From Nemertoderma westbladi (taxonomy: Eukaryota > Xenacoelomorpha > Nemertodermatida > Nemertodermatidae): 64,000 nt of DNA. Shown piece by piece: positions 23,696-39,395 of this stretch. The notes under the pieces were generated by a model, which was not told the DNA's origin, made no database searches, and was given only the letters and a program-made list of their open reading frames with translations. The DNA is taken from the NCBI GenBank assembly GCA_032718475.1, contig JAUCBJ010002800.1, forward strand, positions 1-64,000. Reading direction: 5' to 3'. Both the position numbers and the translations under genes were made by a program. Position 1 is the first letter of the stretch. The number at the start of each line of letters is the position of its first letter.

Positions 23696-26600
23696 AGTTA
23701 TATTGGCTACCCATGGAGTAATTAAAGTTATATGGCTACCCATGGAGTAATTAAAGTTATATTGGCTACCCATGGAGTAATTAAAGTTATTGGCTACCCA
23801 TGGAGTAATTAAAGTTATATTGGCTACCCAAGGTGTAATTAAAGTTATATTGGCTACTCATGGAGTAATTAAAGTTATATTGGCTGCCCATGGAGTAATT
23901 AAAGTTATTGGCTGCCCATGGAGTAATTAAAGTTATATTGGCTACCCATGGAGTAATTAAAGTTATTGGCTACCCATGGAGTAATTAAAATTATATTGGC
24001 TACCCATGGAGTAATTGAAGTTATATTGGCTAGCCATGGAGTAATTAAAGTTATATTGGCTACCCATGGAGTAATTAAAGTTATATTGGCTACCCATGGA
24101 GTAATTAAAGTTATATTGGCGGAACATGGAGTAATTAAAGTTATATTGGCTACTCATGGAGTAATTAAAGTTATATTGGCTACCCGTGGAGTAATTAAAG
24201 TTATATTGGCTACCCATGGAGTAATTAAAGTTATATTGGCTACCCATGGAGTAATTAAAGTTATTGGCTACCCATGGAGTAATTAAAGTTATATTGGCTG
24301 CACATGGAGTAATTAAAGTTATATTGGCTACCCATGGAGTAATTAAAGTTATATTGGCTACCCATGGAGTAATTAAAGTTATATTGGCTACCCATGGAGT
24401 AATTAAAGTTATATTGGCTACCCATGGAGTAATTAAAGTTATATTGGCTACCCATGGAGTAATTAAAGTTATTGGCTACCCATGGAGTAATTAAAGTTAT
24501 ATTGGCGGAACATGGAGTAATTAAAGTTATATTGGCGGAACATGGAGTAATTAAAGTTATATTGGCTACTCATGGAGTAATTAAAGTTATATTGGCTACC
24601 CATGGAGTAATTAAAGTTATATTGGCTGCACATGGAGTAATTAAAGTTATATTGGCTACCCATGGAGTAATTAAAGTTATATTGGCTACCCATGGAGTAA
24701 TTAAAGTTATATGGCTACCCATGGAGTAATTAAAGTTATATTGGCTACCCATGGAGTAATTAAAGTTATTGGCTACCCATGGAGTAATTAAAGTTATATT
24801 GGCTACACATGGAGTAATTAAAGTTTTATTGGCTACCCATGGAGTAATTAAAGTTATATTGGCTACCCATGGAGTAATTAAAGTTATTGGCTACCCATGG
24901 AGTAATTAAAGTTATATTGGCTACACATGGAGTAATTAAAGTTTTATTGGCTACCCATGGAGTAATTAAAGTTATTGGCTACCCATGGAGTAATTAAAGT
25001 TATATTGGCTACACATGGAGTAATTAAAGTTTTATTGGCTACCCATGGAGTAATTAAAGTTATATTGGCTACCCATGGAGTAATTAAAGTTATTGGCTAC
25101 CCATGGAGTAATTAAAGTTATATTGGCTACACATGGAGTAATTAAAGTTTTATTGGCTACCCATGGAGTAATTAAAGTTATATTGGCTACCCATAGAGTA
25201 ATTAAAGTTTTATTGGCTACCCATGGAGTAATTAAAGTTATATTGGCTACCCATGGAGTAATTAAAGTTATATTGGCTACCCATGGAGTAATTAAAGTTA
25301 TATGGCTACCCATGGAGTAATTAAAGTTATTGGCTACCCATGGAGTAATTAAAGTTATATTGGCTACCCATGGAGTAATTAAAGTTATTGGCTACCCATG
25401 GAGTAATTAAAGTTATATTGGCTACACATGGAGTAATTAAAGTTTTATTGGCTACCCATGGAGTAATTAAAGTTATATTGGCTACCCATGGAGTAATTAA
25501 AGTTATATGGCTACCCATGGAGTAATTAAAGTTATTGGCTACCCATGGAGTAATTAAAGTTATTGGCTACCCATGGAGTAATTAAAGTTATATTGGCTAC
25601 CCATGGAGTAATTAAAGTTATATGGCTACCCATGGTGTAATTAAAGTTATTGGCTACCCATGGAGTAATTAAAGTTATATTGGCTACACATGGAGTAATT
25701 AAAATTATTGGCTACCCATGGAGTAATTAAAGTTATTGGCTACCCATGGAGTAATTAAAGTTATATTGGCTACCCATGGAGTAATTAAAGTTATATTGGC
25801 TACCCAAGGAGTAATTAAAGTTATTGGCTACCCATGGAGTAATTAAAGTTATTGGCTACCCATAGAGTAATTAAAGTTATATTGGCTACCCATGGAGTAA
25901 TTAAAGTTATATTGGCGGAACATGGAGTAATTAAAGTTATATTGGCTACCCATGGAGTAATTAAAGTTATATTGGCTACCCATGGAGTAATTAAAGTTAT
26001 ATTGGCTACCCATGGAGTAATTAAAGTTATATTGGCGGAACATGGAGTAATTAAAGTTATATTGGCTACCCATGGAGTAATTAAAGTTATATTGGCTACC
26101 CAAGGAGTAATTAAAGTTATATTGGCTACCCATGGAGTAATTAAAGTTATATTGGCTACCCATGGAGTAATTAAAGTTATATTTGCTACCCAAGGAGTAA
26201 TTAAAGTTATATTGGCTACCCATGGAGTAATTAAAGTTATATTGGCTGCACATGGAGTAATTAAAGTTATATTTGTTACCCAAGGAGTAATTAAAGTTAT
26301 TGGCTACTCATGGATTAATTAAAGTTATATTGGCTACCCATGGAGTAATTAAAGTTATATGGCTACCCATGGAGTAATTAAAGTTATATTGGCTACCCAT
26401 GGAGTAATTAAAGTTATTGGCTACCCATGGAGTAATTAAAGTTATATTGGCTACCCAAGGTGTAATTAAAGTTATATTGGCTACTCATGGAGTAATTAAA
26501 GTTATATTGGCTGCCCATGGAGTAATTAAAGTTATTGGCTGCCCATGGAGTAATTAAAGTTATATTGGCTACCCATGGAGTAATTAAAGTTATTGGCTAC

Positions 26601-28900
26601 CCATGGAGTAATTAAAATTATATTGGCTACCCATGGAGTAATTGAAGTTATATTGGCTAGCCATGGAGTAATTAAAGTTATATTGGCTACCCATGGAGTA
26701 ATTAAAGTTATATTGGCTACCCATGGAGTAATTAAAGTTATATTGGCGGAACATGGAGTAATTAAAGTTATATTGGCTACTCATGGAGTAATTAAAGTTA
26801 TATTGGCTACCCGTGGAGTAATTAAAGTTATATTGGCTACCCATGGAGTAATTAAAGTTATATTGGCTACCCATGGAGTAATTAAAGTTATTGGCTACCC
26901 ATGGAGTAATTAAAGTTATATTGGCTGCACATGGAGTAATTAAAGTTATATTGGCTACCCATGGAGTAATTAAAGTTATATTGGCTACCCATGGAGTAAT
27001 TAAAGTTATATTGGCTACCCATGGAGTAATTAAAGTTATATTGGCTACCCATGGAGTAATTAAAGTTATATTGGCTACCCATGGAGTAATTAAAGTTATT
27101 GGCTACCCATGGAGTAATTAAAGTTATATTGGCGGAACATGGAGTAATTAAAGTTATATTGGCGGAACATGGAGTAATTAAAGTTATATTGGCTACTCAT
27201 GGAGTAATTAAAGTTATATTGGCTACCCATGGAGTAATTAAAGTTATATTGGCTGCACATGGAGTAATTAAAGTTATATTGGCTACCCATGGAGTAATTA
27301 AAGTTATATTGGCTACCCATGGAGTAATTAAAGTTATATGGCTACCCATGGAGTAATTAAAGTTATATTGGCTACCCATGGAGTAATTAAAGTTATTGGC
27401 TACCCATGGAGTAATTAAAGTTATATTGGCTACACATGGAGTAATTAAAGTTTTATTGGCTACCCATGGAGTAATTAAAGTTATATTGGCTACCCATGGA
27501 GTAATTAAAGTTATTGGCTACCCATGGAGTAATTAAAGTTATATTGGCTACACATGGAGTAATTAAAGTTTTATTGGCTACCCATGGAGTAATTAAAGTT
27601 ATTGGCTACCCATGGAGTAATTAAAGTTATATTGGCTACACATGGAGTAATTAAAGTTTTATTGGCTACCCATGGAGTAATTAAAGTTATATTGGCTACC
27701 CATGGAGTAATTAAAGTTATTGGCTACCCATGGAGTAATTAAAGTTATATTGGCTACACATGGAGTAATTAAAGTTTTATTGGCTACCCATGGAGTAATT
27801 AAAGTTATATTGGCTACCCATAGAGTAATTAAAGTTTTATTGGCTACCCATGGAGTAATTAAAGTTATATTGGCTACCCATGGAGTAATTAAAGTTATAT
27901 TGGCTACCCATGGAGTAATTAAAGTTATCTGGCTACCCATGGAGTAATTAAAGTTATTGGCTACCCATGGAGTAATTAAAGTTATATTGGCTACCCATGG
28001 AGTAATTAAAGTTATTGGCTACCCATGGAGTAATTAAAGTTATATTGGCTACACATGGAGTAATTAAAGTTTTATTGGCTACCCATGGAGTAATTAAAGT
28101 TATATTGGCTACCCATGGAGTAATTAAAGTTATATGGCTACCCATGGAGTAATTAAAGTTATTGGCTACCCATGGAGTAATTAAAGTTATTGGCTACCCA
28201 TGGAGTAATTAAAGTTATATTGGCTACCCATGGAGTAATTAAAGTTATATGGCTACCCATGGTGTAATTAAAGTTATTGGCTACCCATGGAGTAATTAAA
28301 GTTATATTGGCTACACATGGAGTAATTAAAATTATTGGCTACCCATGGAGTAATTAAAGTTATTGGCTACCCATGGAGTAATTAAAGTTATATTGGCTAC
28401 CCATGGAGTAATTAAAGTTATATTGGCTACCCAAGGAGTAATTAAAGTTATTGGCTACCCATGGAGTAATTAAAGTTATTGGCTACCCATAGAGTAATTA
28501 AAGTTATATTGGCTACCCATGGAGTAATTAAAGTTATATTGGCGGAACATGGAGTAATTAAAGTTATATTGGCTACCCATGGAGTAATTAAAGTTATATT
28601 GGCTACCCATGGAGTAATTAAAGTTATATTGGCTACCCATGGAGTAATTAAAGTTATATTGGCGGAACATGGAGTAATTAAAGTTATATTGGCTACCCAT
28701 GGAGTAATTAAAGTTATATTGGCTACCCAAGGAGTAATTAAAGTTATATTGGCTACCCATGGAGTAATTAAAGTTATATTGGCTACCCATGGAGTAATTA
28801 AAGTTATATTTGCTACCCAAGGAGTAATTAAAGTTATATTGGCTACCCATGGAGTAATTAAAGTTATATTTGCTACCCAAGGAGTAATTAAAGTTATATT
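23640..28900. repeat. Tandem block duplication, period 2,627 bp
   Basis: Landmarks at 23963, 24261, 24469, 25032, 25327 and 25849 recur at 26590, 26888, 27096, 27659, 27954 and 28476, all offset 2,627. One visible difference is gttatatggc near 25,299 versus gttatctggc near 27,926. The high identity points to a recent unequal exchange. Confidence 0.85.
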
Positions 28901-31900
28901 GGCTACCCATGGAGTAATTAAAGTTATATTGGCTACCCATGGAGTAATTAAAGTTATATTGGCTACCCAAGGAGTAATTAAAGTTATATTGGCTACCCAT
29001 GGAGTAATTAAAGTTATATTGGCTACCCATGGAGTAATTAAAGTTATATTGGCTACCCAAGGAGTAATTAAAGTTATATTGGCTACCCATGGAGTAATTA
29101 AAGTTATATTGGCTACCCAAGGAGTAATTAAAGTTATATTGGCTACCCATGGAGTAATTAAAGTTATATTTGCTACCCAAGGAGTAATTAAAGTTATATT
29201 GGCTACCCATGGAGTAATTAAAGTTATATTGGCTACCCATGGAGTAATTAAAGTTATATTGGCTACCCAAGGAGTAATTAAAGTTATATTGGCTGCACAT
29301 GGAGTAATTGAAGTTATATTGGCTAGCCATGGAGTAATTAAAGTTATATTGGCTACCCAAGGAGTAATTAAAGTTATATTGGCTGCACATGGAGTAATTA
29401 AAGTTATATTTGTTACCCAAGGAGTAATTAAAGTTATTGGCTACTCATGGAGTAATTAAAGTTATATTGGCTACCCATGGAGTAATTGAAGTTATATTGG
29501 CTAGCCATGGAGTAATTAAAGTTATATTTGCTACCCAAGGAGTAATTAAAGTTATATTGGCTACCCATGGAGTAATTAAAGTTATATTGGCTACCCATGG
29601 AGTAATTAAAGTTATATTGGCTACCCAAGGAGTAATTAAAGTTATATTGGCTGCACATGGAGTAATTGAAGTTATATTGGCTGCACATGGAGTAATTGAA
29701 GTTATATTGGCTAGCCATGGAGTAATTAAAGTTATATTTGCTACCCAAGGAGTAATTAAAGTTATATTGGCTACCCATGGAGTAATTAAAGTTATATTGT
29801 CTACCCATGGAGTAATTAAAGTTATATTGGCTACCCAAGGAGTAATTAAAGTTATATTGGCTACCCATGGAGTAATTAAAGTTATATTGGCTACCCATGG
29901 AGTAATTAAAGTTATATTGGCTACCCAAGGAGTAATTAAAGTTATATTGGCTACCCATGGAGTAATTAAAGTTATATTGGCTACCCAAGGAGTAATTAAA
30001 GTTATATTGGCTACCCATGGAGTAATTAAAGTTATATTTGCTACCCAAGGAGTAATTAAAGTTATATTGGCTACCCATGGAGTAATTAAAGTTATATTGG
30101 CTACCCATGGAGTAATTAAAGTTATATTGGCTACCCAAGGAGTAATTAAAGTTATATTGGCTGCACATGGAGTAATTGAAGTTATATTGGCTAGCCATGG
30201 AGTAATTAAAGTTATATTGGCTACCCAAGGAGTAATTAAAGTTATATTGGCTGCACATGGAGTAATTAAAGTTATATTTGTTACCCAAGGAGTAATTAAA
30301 GTTATTGGCTACTCATGGAGTAATTAAAGTTATATTGGCTACCCATGGAGTAATTGAAGTTATATTGGCTAGCCATGGAGTAATTAAAGTTATATTGGCT
30401 ACCCAAGGAGTAATTAAAGTTATATTGGCTACCCATGGAGTAATTAAAGTTATATTTGCTACCCAAGGAGTAATTAAAGTTATATTGGCTACCCATGGAG
30501 TAATTAAAGTTATATTGGTTACCCATGGAGTAATTAAAGTTATATTGGCTACCCAAGGAGTAATTAAAGTTATATTGGCTGCACATGAAGTAATTGAAGT
30601 TATATTGGCTAGCCATGGAGTAATTAAAGTTATATTGGCTACCCAAGGAGTAATTAAAGTTATATTGGTTGCACATGGAGTAATTAAAGTTATATTTGTT
30701 ACCCAAGGAGTAATTAAAGTTATTGGCTACTCATGGAGTAATTAAAGTTATATTGGCTACCCATGGAGTAATTGAAGTTATATTGGCTAGCCATGGAGTA
30801 ATTAAAGTTATATTGGCTACCCATGGAGTAATTAAAGTTATATTGGCTACCCATGGAGTAATTAAAGTTATATTGGCTACCCATGGAGTAATTAAAGTTA
30901 TATTGGCTACCCATGGAGTAATTAAAGTTATTGGCTACCCATGGAGTAATTAAAGTTATATTGGCGGAACATGGAGTAATTAAAGTTATATTGGCTACCC
31001 ATGGAGTAATTAAAGTTATATTGGCTACCCAAGGAGTAATTAAAGTTATATTGGCTACCCATGGAGTAATTAAAGTTATATTGGCTACCCATGGAGTAAT
31101 TAAAGTTATATTGGCTACCCAAGGAGTAATTAAAGTTATATTGGCTGCACATGGAGTAATTGAAGTTATATTGGCTAGTCATGGAGTAATTAAAGTTATA
31201 TTGGCTACCCATGGAGTAATTAAAGTTATATTGGCTACCCATGGAGTAATTAAAGTTATATTGGCTACCCAAGGAGTAATTAAAGTTATATTGGCTGCAC
31301 ATGGAGTAATTAAAGTTATATTTGTTACCCAAGGAGTAATTAAAGTTATTGGCTATTCATGGAGTAATTAAAGTTATATTGGCTACCCATGGAGTAATTG
31401 AAGTTATATTGGCTAGCCATGGAGTAATTAAAGTTATATTGGCTACCCATGGAGTAATTAAAGTTATATTGGCTACCCAAGGAGTAATTAAAGTTATATT
31501 GGCTACCCATGGAGTAATTAAAGTTATATTGGCTACCCAAGGAGTAATTAAAGTTATTGGCTACCCAAGGAGTAATTAAAGTTATATTGGCTACTCATGG
31601 AGTAATTAAAGTTATATTGGCTACCCATGGAGTAATTAAAGTTATATTTGTTACCCAAGGAGTAATTAAAGTTATTGGCTACTCATGGATTAATTAAAGT
31701 TATATTGGCTACCCATGGAGTAATTAAAGTTATATTGGCTACCCAAGGTGTAATTAAAGTTATATTGGCTACTCATGGAGTAATTAAAGTTATATCTGGC
31801 TGCCCATGGAGTAATTAAAGTTATTGGCTGCCCATGGAGTAATTAAAGTTATATTGGCTACCCATGGAGTAATTAAAGTTATTGGCTACCCATGGAGTAA

Positions 31901-34900
31901 TTAAAATTATATTGGCTACCCATGGAGTAATTGAAGTTATATTGGCTAGCCATGGAGTAATTAAAGTTATATTGGCTACCCATGGAGTAATTAAAGTTAT
32001 ATTGGCTACCCATGGAGTAATTAAAGTTATATTGGCGGAACATGGAGTAATTAAAGTTATATTGGCTACTCATGGAGTAATTAAAGTTATATTGGCTACC
32101 CGTGGAGTAATTAAAGTTATATTGGCTACCCATGGAGTAATTAAAGTTATATTGGCTACCCATGGAGTAATTAAAGTTATATTGGCTACCCATGGAGTAA
32201 TTAAAGTTATATTGGCTACCCATGGAGTAATTAAAGTTATATTGGCTACCCATGGAGTAATTAAAGTTATTGGCTACCCATGGAGTAATTACAGTTATTG
32301 GCTACCCAAGGAGTAATTAAAGTTATATTGGCTACCCATGGAGTAATTAAAGTTATATTGGCTACCCAAGGAGTAATTAAAGTTATATTGGCGGAACATG
32401 GAGTAATTAAAGTTATATTGGCGGAACATGGAGTAATTAAAGTTATATTGGCTACTCATGGAGTAATTAAAGTTACATTGGCTACCCATGGAGTAATTAA
32501 AGTTATTGGCTACCCATGGAGTAATTAAAGTTATATTGGCTACCCATGGAGTAATTAAAGTTATATTGGCTACCCATGGAGTAATTAAAGTTATATTGGC
32601 TACCCATGGAGTAATTAAAGTTATATTGGCTACCCATGGAGTAATTAAAGTTATTGGCTACCCATGGAGTAATTAAAGTTATATTGGCGGAACATGGAGT
32701 AATTAAAGTTATATTGGCGGAACATGGAGTAATTAAAGTTATATTGGCTACCCATGGAGTAATTAAAGTTATATTGGCTACCCATGGAGTAATTAAAGTT
32801 ATATTGGCTACCCATGGAGTAATTAAAGTTATATTGGCTACCCATGGAGTAATTAAAGTTATATTGGCTACCCATGGAGTAATTAAAGTTATTGGCTACC
32901 CATGGAGTAATTAAAGTTATATTGGCGGAACATGGAGTAATTAAAGTTATATTGGCGGAACATGGAGTAATTAAAGTTATATTGGCTACTCATGGAGTAA
33001 TTAAAGTTATATTGGCTACCCATGGAGTAATTAAAGTTATATTGGCTGCACATGGAGTAATTAAAGTTATATTGGCTACCCATGGAGTAATTAAAGTTAT
33101 ATTGGCTACCCATGGAGTAATTAAAGTTATATGGCTACCCATGGAGTAATTAAAGTTATATTGGCTACCCATGGAGTAATTAAAGTTATTGGCTACCCAT
33201 GGAGTAATTAAAGTTATATTGGCTACACATGGAGTAATTAAAGTTTTATTGGCTACCCATGGAGTAATTAAAGTTATATTGGCTACCCATGGAGTAATTA
33301 AAGTTATTGGCTACCCATGGAGTAATTAAAGTTATTGGCTACCCATGGAGTAATTAAAGTTATATTGGCGGAACATGGAGTAATTAAAGTTATATTGGCG
33401 GAACATGGAGTAATTAAAGTTATATTGGCTACTCATGGAGTAATTAAAGTTATATTGGCTACCCATGGAGTAATTAAAGTTATATTGGCTACCCATGGAG
33501 TAATTAAAGTTATTGGCTACCCATGGAGTAATTAAAGTTATATTGGCGGAACATGGAGTAATTAAAGTTATATTGGCGGAACATGGAGTAATTAAAGTTA
33601 TATTGGCTACTCATGGAGTAATTAAAGTTATATTGGCTACCCATGGAGTAATTAAAGTTATATTGGCTACCCATGGAGTAATTAAAGTTATATTGGCTAC
33701 CCATGGAGTAATTAAAGTTATATTGGCTACCCATGGAGTAATTAAAGTTATTGGCTACCCATGGAGTAATTAAAGTTATATTGGCGGAACATGGAGTAAT
33801 TAAAGTTATATTGGCGGAACATGGAGTAATTAAAGTTATATTGGCTACCCATGGAGTAATTAAAGTTATATTGGCTACCCATGGAGTAATTAAAGTTATA
33901 TTGGCTACCCATGGAGTAATTAAAGTTATATTGGCTACCCATGGAGTAATTAAAGTTATATTGGCTACCCAAGGAGTAATTAAAGTTATTGGCTACCCAA
34001 GGAGTAATTAAAGTTATATTGGCTACCCATGGAGTAATTAAAGTTATTGGCTACCCATGGAGTAATTAAAGTTATATTGGCTACCCATGGAGTAATTAAA
34101 GTTATATTGGCTACCCATGGAGTAATTAAAGTTATATTGGCTGCACATGGAGTAATTAAAGTTATATTGGCTACCCATGGAGTAATTAAAGTTATATTGG
34201 CTACCCAAGGAGTAATTAAAGTTATTGGCTACCCAAGGAGTAATTAAAGTTATATTGGCTACCCATGGAGTAATTAAAGTTATTGGCTACCCATGGAGTA
34301 ATTAAAGTTATATTGGCTACCCATGGAGTAATTAAAGTTATATTGGCTACCCATGGAGTAATTAAAGTTATATTGGCTGCACATGGAGTAATTAAAGTTA
34401 TATTGGCTGCACATGGAGTAATTAAAGTTATATTGGCTACCCATGGAGTAATTAAAGTTATATTGGCTGCACATGGAGTAATTAAAGTTATATTGGCTAC
34501 CCATGGAGTAATTAAAGTTATATTGGCTACCCATGGAGTAATTAAAGTTATATTGGCTACCCATGGAGTAATTAAAGTTATTGGCTACCCATGGAGTAAT
34601 TAAAGTTATATTGGCGGAACATGGAGTAATTAAAGTTATATTGTCGGAACATGGAGTAATTAAAGTTATATTGGCTACCCATGGAGTAATTAAAGTTATA
34701 TTGGCTACCCATGGAGTAATTAAAGTTATATTGGCTACCCATGGAGTAATTAAAGTTATATTGGCTACCCATGGAGTAATTAAAGTTATATTGGCTACCC
34801 AAGGAGTAATTAAAGTTATTGGCTACCCAAGGAGTAATTAAAGTTATATTGGCTACCCATGGAGTAATTAAAGTTATTGGCTACCCATGGAGTAATTAAA

Positions 34901-37900
34901 GTTATATTGGCTACCCATGGAGTAATTAAAGTTATATTGGCTACCCATGGAGTAATTAAAGTTATATTGGCTGCACATGGAGTAATTAAAGTTATATTGG
35001 CTACCCAAGGAGTAATTAAAGTTATATTGGCTACCCATGGAGTAATTAAAGTTATATTAGCTACTCCGTAATTAAAGTTATATTGGTTACCCAAGGAGTA
35101 ATTAAAGTTATATTGGCTACCCATGGAGTAATTAAAGTTATATTGGCTGCCCATGGAGTAATTAAAGTTATATTGGCTACCCAAGGAGTAATTAAAGTTA
35201 TATTAGCTACTCCGTAATTAAAGTTATATTGGTTACCCATGGAGTAATTAAAGTTATATTGGCTACCCATGGAGTAATTAAAGTTATATTGGCTGCCCAT
35301 GGAGTAATTAAAGTTATATTGGCTACCCAAGGAGTAATTAAAGTTATATTAGCTACTCCGTAATTAAAGTTATATTGGTTACCCATGGAGTAATTAAAGT
35401 TATATTGGCTACCCATGGAGTAATTAAAGTTATATTTGCTACCCAAGGAGTAATTAAAGTTATATTGGCTACCCATGGAGTAATTAAAGTTATATTGGCT
35501 ACCCATGGAGTAATTAAAGTTATTGGCTACCCAAGGAGTAATTAAAGTTATATTGGCTACCCATGGAGTAATTAAAGTTATATTGGCTACCCATGGAGTA
35601 ATTAAAGTTATATTGGCTACCCATGGAGTAATTAAAGTTATATTGGCTACCCATGGAGTAATTAAAGTTATATTGGCTACCCATGGAGTAATTAAAGTTA
35701 TATTGGCTGCACATGGAGTAATTAAAGTTATATTGGCTACCCATGGAGTAATTAAAGTTATATTGGCTACCCATGGAGTAATTAAAGTTATATTGGCTAC
35801 CCATGGAGTAATTAAAGTTATATTGGCTGCACATGGAGTAATTAAAGTTATATTGGCTACCCATGGAGTAATTAAAGTTATATTGGCTACCCATGGAGTA
35901 ATTAAAGTTATATTGGCTACCCAAGGAGTAATTAAAGTTATATTGGCTACCCAAGGAGTAATTAACGTTATATTGGCTACCCATGGAGTAATTAAAGTTA
36001 TATTGGCGGAACATGGAGTAATTAAAGTTATATTAGCTACCCATGGAGTAATTAAAGTTATATTGGCTACCCATGGAGTAATTAAAGTTATATTGGTTAC
36101 CCAAGGAGTAATTAAAGTTATATTAGCTACTCCGTAATTAAAGTTATATTGGCTACCCAAGGAGTAATTAAAGTTATATTGGCTACCCATGGAGTAATTA
36201 AAGTTATATTGGCTACCCATGGAGTAATTAAAGTTATATTGGCTGCACATGGAGTAATTAAAGTTATATTGGCTACCCATGGAGTAATTAAAGTTATATT
36301 GGCTGCACATGGAGTAATTAAAGTTATATTGGCTACCCATGGAGTAATTAAAGTTATATTGGCTACCCATGGAGTAATTAAAGTTATATTAGCTACTCCG
36401 TAATTAAAGTTATATTAGCTACTCCGTAATTAAAGTTATATTGGTTACCCATGGAGTAATTAAAGTTATATTGGCTACCCATGGAGTAATTAAAGTTATA
36501 TTGGTTACCCAAGGAGTAATTAAAGTTATATGAGCTACTCCGTAATTAAAGTTATATTAGCTACTCCGTAATTAAAGTTATATTGGTTACCCATGGAGTA
36601 ATTAAAGTTATATTGGCTACCCATGGAGTAATTAAAGTTATATTAGCTACTCCGTAATTAAAGTTATATTAGCTACTCCGTAATTAAAGTTATATTGGCT
36701 ACCCATGGAGTAATTAAAGTTATATTGGCTACCCAAGGAGTAATTAAAGTTATTGGTTACCCATGGAGTAATTAAAGTTATATTGGCTACCCATGGAGTA
36801 ATTAAAGTTATATTGGCTACCCATGGAGTAATTAAAGTTATATTGGCTACCTATGGAGTAATTAAAGTTATATTGGCTACCCAAGGAGTAATTAAAGTTA
36901 TATTGGCTACCCATGGAGTAATTAAAGTTATATTGGCTACCCATGGAGTAATTAAAGTTATATTGGCTACCCATGGAGTAATTAAAGTTATATTGGCTAC
37001 CTATGGAGTAATTAAAGTTATATTGGCTACCCAAGGAGTAATTAAAGTTATTGGCTACCCATGGAGTAATTAAAGTTATATTGGCTACCCATGGAGTAAT
37101 TAAAGTTATATTGGCTACCCATGGAGTAATTAAAGTTATATTGGCTACCTATGGAGTAATTAAAGTTATATTGGCTACCCAAGGAGTAATTAAAGTTATT
37201 GGCTACCCATGGAGTAATTAAAGTTATATTGGCTACCCATGGAGTAATTAAAGTTATATTGGCTACCCATGGAGTAATTAAAGTTATATTGGCTACCCAT
37301 GGAGTAATTAAAGTTATATTAGCTACTCCGTAATTAAAGTTATATTGGTTACCCAAGGAGTAATTAAAGTTATATTGGCTACCCATGGAGTAATTAAAGT
37401 TATATTGGCTACCTATGGAGTAATTAAAGTTATATTGGTTACCCATGGAGTAATTAAAGTTATTGGTTACCCATGGAGTAATTAAAGTTATATTGGCTAC
37501 CCATGGAGTAATTAAAGTTATATTAGCTACTCCGTAATTAAAGTTATATTGGTTACCCAAGGAGTAATTAAAGTTATATTGGCTACCCATGGAGTAATTA
37601 AAGTTATATTGGCTACCTATGGAGTAATTAAAGTTATATTGGTTACCCATGGAGTAATTAAAGTTATTGGTTACCCATGGAGTAATTAAAGTTATATTGG
37701 CTACCCATGGAGTAATTAAAGTTATATTGGCTACCCAAGGAGTAATTAAAGTTATTGGTTACCCATGGAGTAATTAAAGTTATATTGGCTACCCATGGAG
37801 TAATTAAAGTTATATTGGCTACCCATGGAGTAATTAAAGTTATATTGGCTACCTATGGAGTAATTAAAGTTATATTGGCTACCCAAGGAGTAATTAAAGT

Positions 37901-39390
37901 TATATTGGCTACCCATGGAGTAATTAAAGTTATATTGGCTACCCATGGAGTAATTAAAGTTATATTGGCTACCCATGGAGTAATTAAAGTTATATTGGCT
38001 ACCTATGGAGTAATTAAAGTTATATTGGCTACCCAAGGAGTAATTAAAGTTATTGGCTACCCATGGAGTAATTAAAGTTATATTGGCTACCCATGGAGTA
38101 ATTAAAGTTATATTGGCTACCCATGGAGTAATTAAAGTTATATTGGCTACCTATGGAGTAATTAAAGTTATATTGGCTACCCAAGGAGTAATTAAAGTTA
38201 TTGGCTACCCATGGAGTAATTAAAGTTATATTGGCTACCCATGGAGTAATTAAAGTTATATTGGCTACCCATGGAGTAATTAAAGTTATATTGGCTACCC
38301 ATGGAGTAATTAAAGTTATATTAGCTACTCCGTAATTAAAGTTATATTGGTTACCCAAGGAGTAATTAAAGTTATATTGGCTACCCATGGAGTAATTAAA
38401 GTTATATTGGCTACCTATGGAGTAATTAAAGTTATATTGGTTACCCATGGAGTAATTAAAGTTATATTGGCTGCCCATGGAGTAATTAAAGTTATATTGG
38501 CTACCCATGGAGTAATTAAAGTTATTGGTTACCCATGGAGTAATTAAAGTTATATTGGTTACCCATGGAGTAATTAAAGTTATATTGGCTACCCATGGAG
38601 TAATTAAAGTTATTGGTTACCCATGGAGTAATTAAAGTTATTGGTTACCCATGGAGTAATTAAAGTTATTGGCTACCCATGGAGTAATTAAAGTTATTGG
38701 CTGCCCATGAAGTAATTAAAGTTATATTGGCTACCTATGGAGTAATTAAAGTTATATTGGCTACCCAAGGAGTAATTAAAGTTATTGGCTACCCATGGAG
38801 TAATTAAAGTTATATTGGCTACCCATGGAGTAATTAAAGTTATATTGGCTACCCATGGAGTAATTAAAGTTATATTGGCTACCCATGGAGTAATTAAAGT
38901 TATATTAGCTACTCCGTAATTAAAGTTATATTGGTTACCCAAGGAGTAATTAAAGTTATATTGGCTACCCATGGAGTAATTAAAGTTATATTGGCTACCT
39001 ATGGAGTAATTAAAGTTATATTGGTTACCCATGGAGTAATTAAAGTTATATTGGCTGCCCATGGAGTAATTAAAGTTATATTGGCTACCCATGGAGTAAT
39101 TAAAGTTATTGGTTACCCATGGAGTAATTAAAGTTATATTGGTTACCCATGGAGTAATTAAAGTTATATTGGCTACCCATGGAGTAATTAAAGTTATTGG
39201 TTACGCATGGAGTAATTAAAGTTATTGGTTACCCATGGAGTAATTAAAGTTATTGGCTACCCATGGAGTAATTAAAGTTATTGGCTGCCCATGAAGTAAT
39301 TAAAGTTATATTGGCTACCCATGGAGTAATTAAAGTTATTGGTTACCCATGGAGTAATTAAAGTTATATTAGCTACTCCGTAATTAAAGT

Positions 39391-39395
39391 TATAT
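39391..39395. repeat. Target site duplication, left (tatat)
   Basis: Five bases tatat abut the TG of the 5' LTR. The same five follow the CA of the 3' LTR at 46399-46403. They come from the aagttatattgg part of the satellite unit. Confidence 0.9.

Larger units (their letters stand above)
13346..39395. repeat. Giant satellite array, about 30 bp unit, left part
   Basis: The unit is ggctacccatggagtaatta followed by aagttatatt (30 bp). A 28 bp form lacks one ta (..aagttattgg). From 35,058 on a 26 bp form agctactccgtaatta + aagttatatt appears. Sequence variants at the start of the unit (ggcggaacatgg, ggctgcacatgg, ggctagccatgg, ggctactcatgg, tttgctacccaagg, tttgttaccc, ggctacacatgg) are arranged in repeated orders, showing block duplication. 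It begins with a degenerate unit (gctgcccatggggtaatt) at 13346 and is cut at 39395 by the LTR element. Long open frames on both strands (for example 15874-17037) follow from the 30 bp length and have no coding support. Confidence 0.97.

Noticed and set aside
13346-39395. CRISPR array
   Set aside because: Units are contiguous with no unique spacers, and this is animal DNA.
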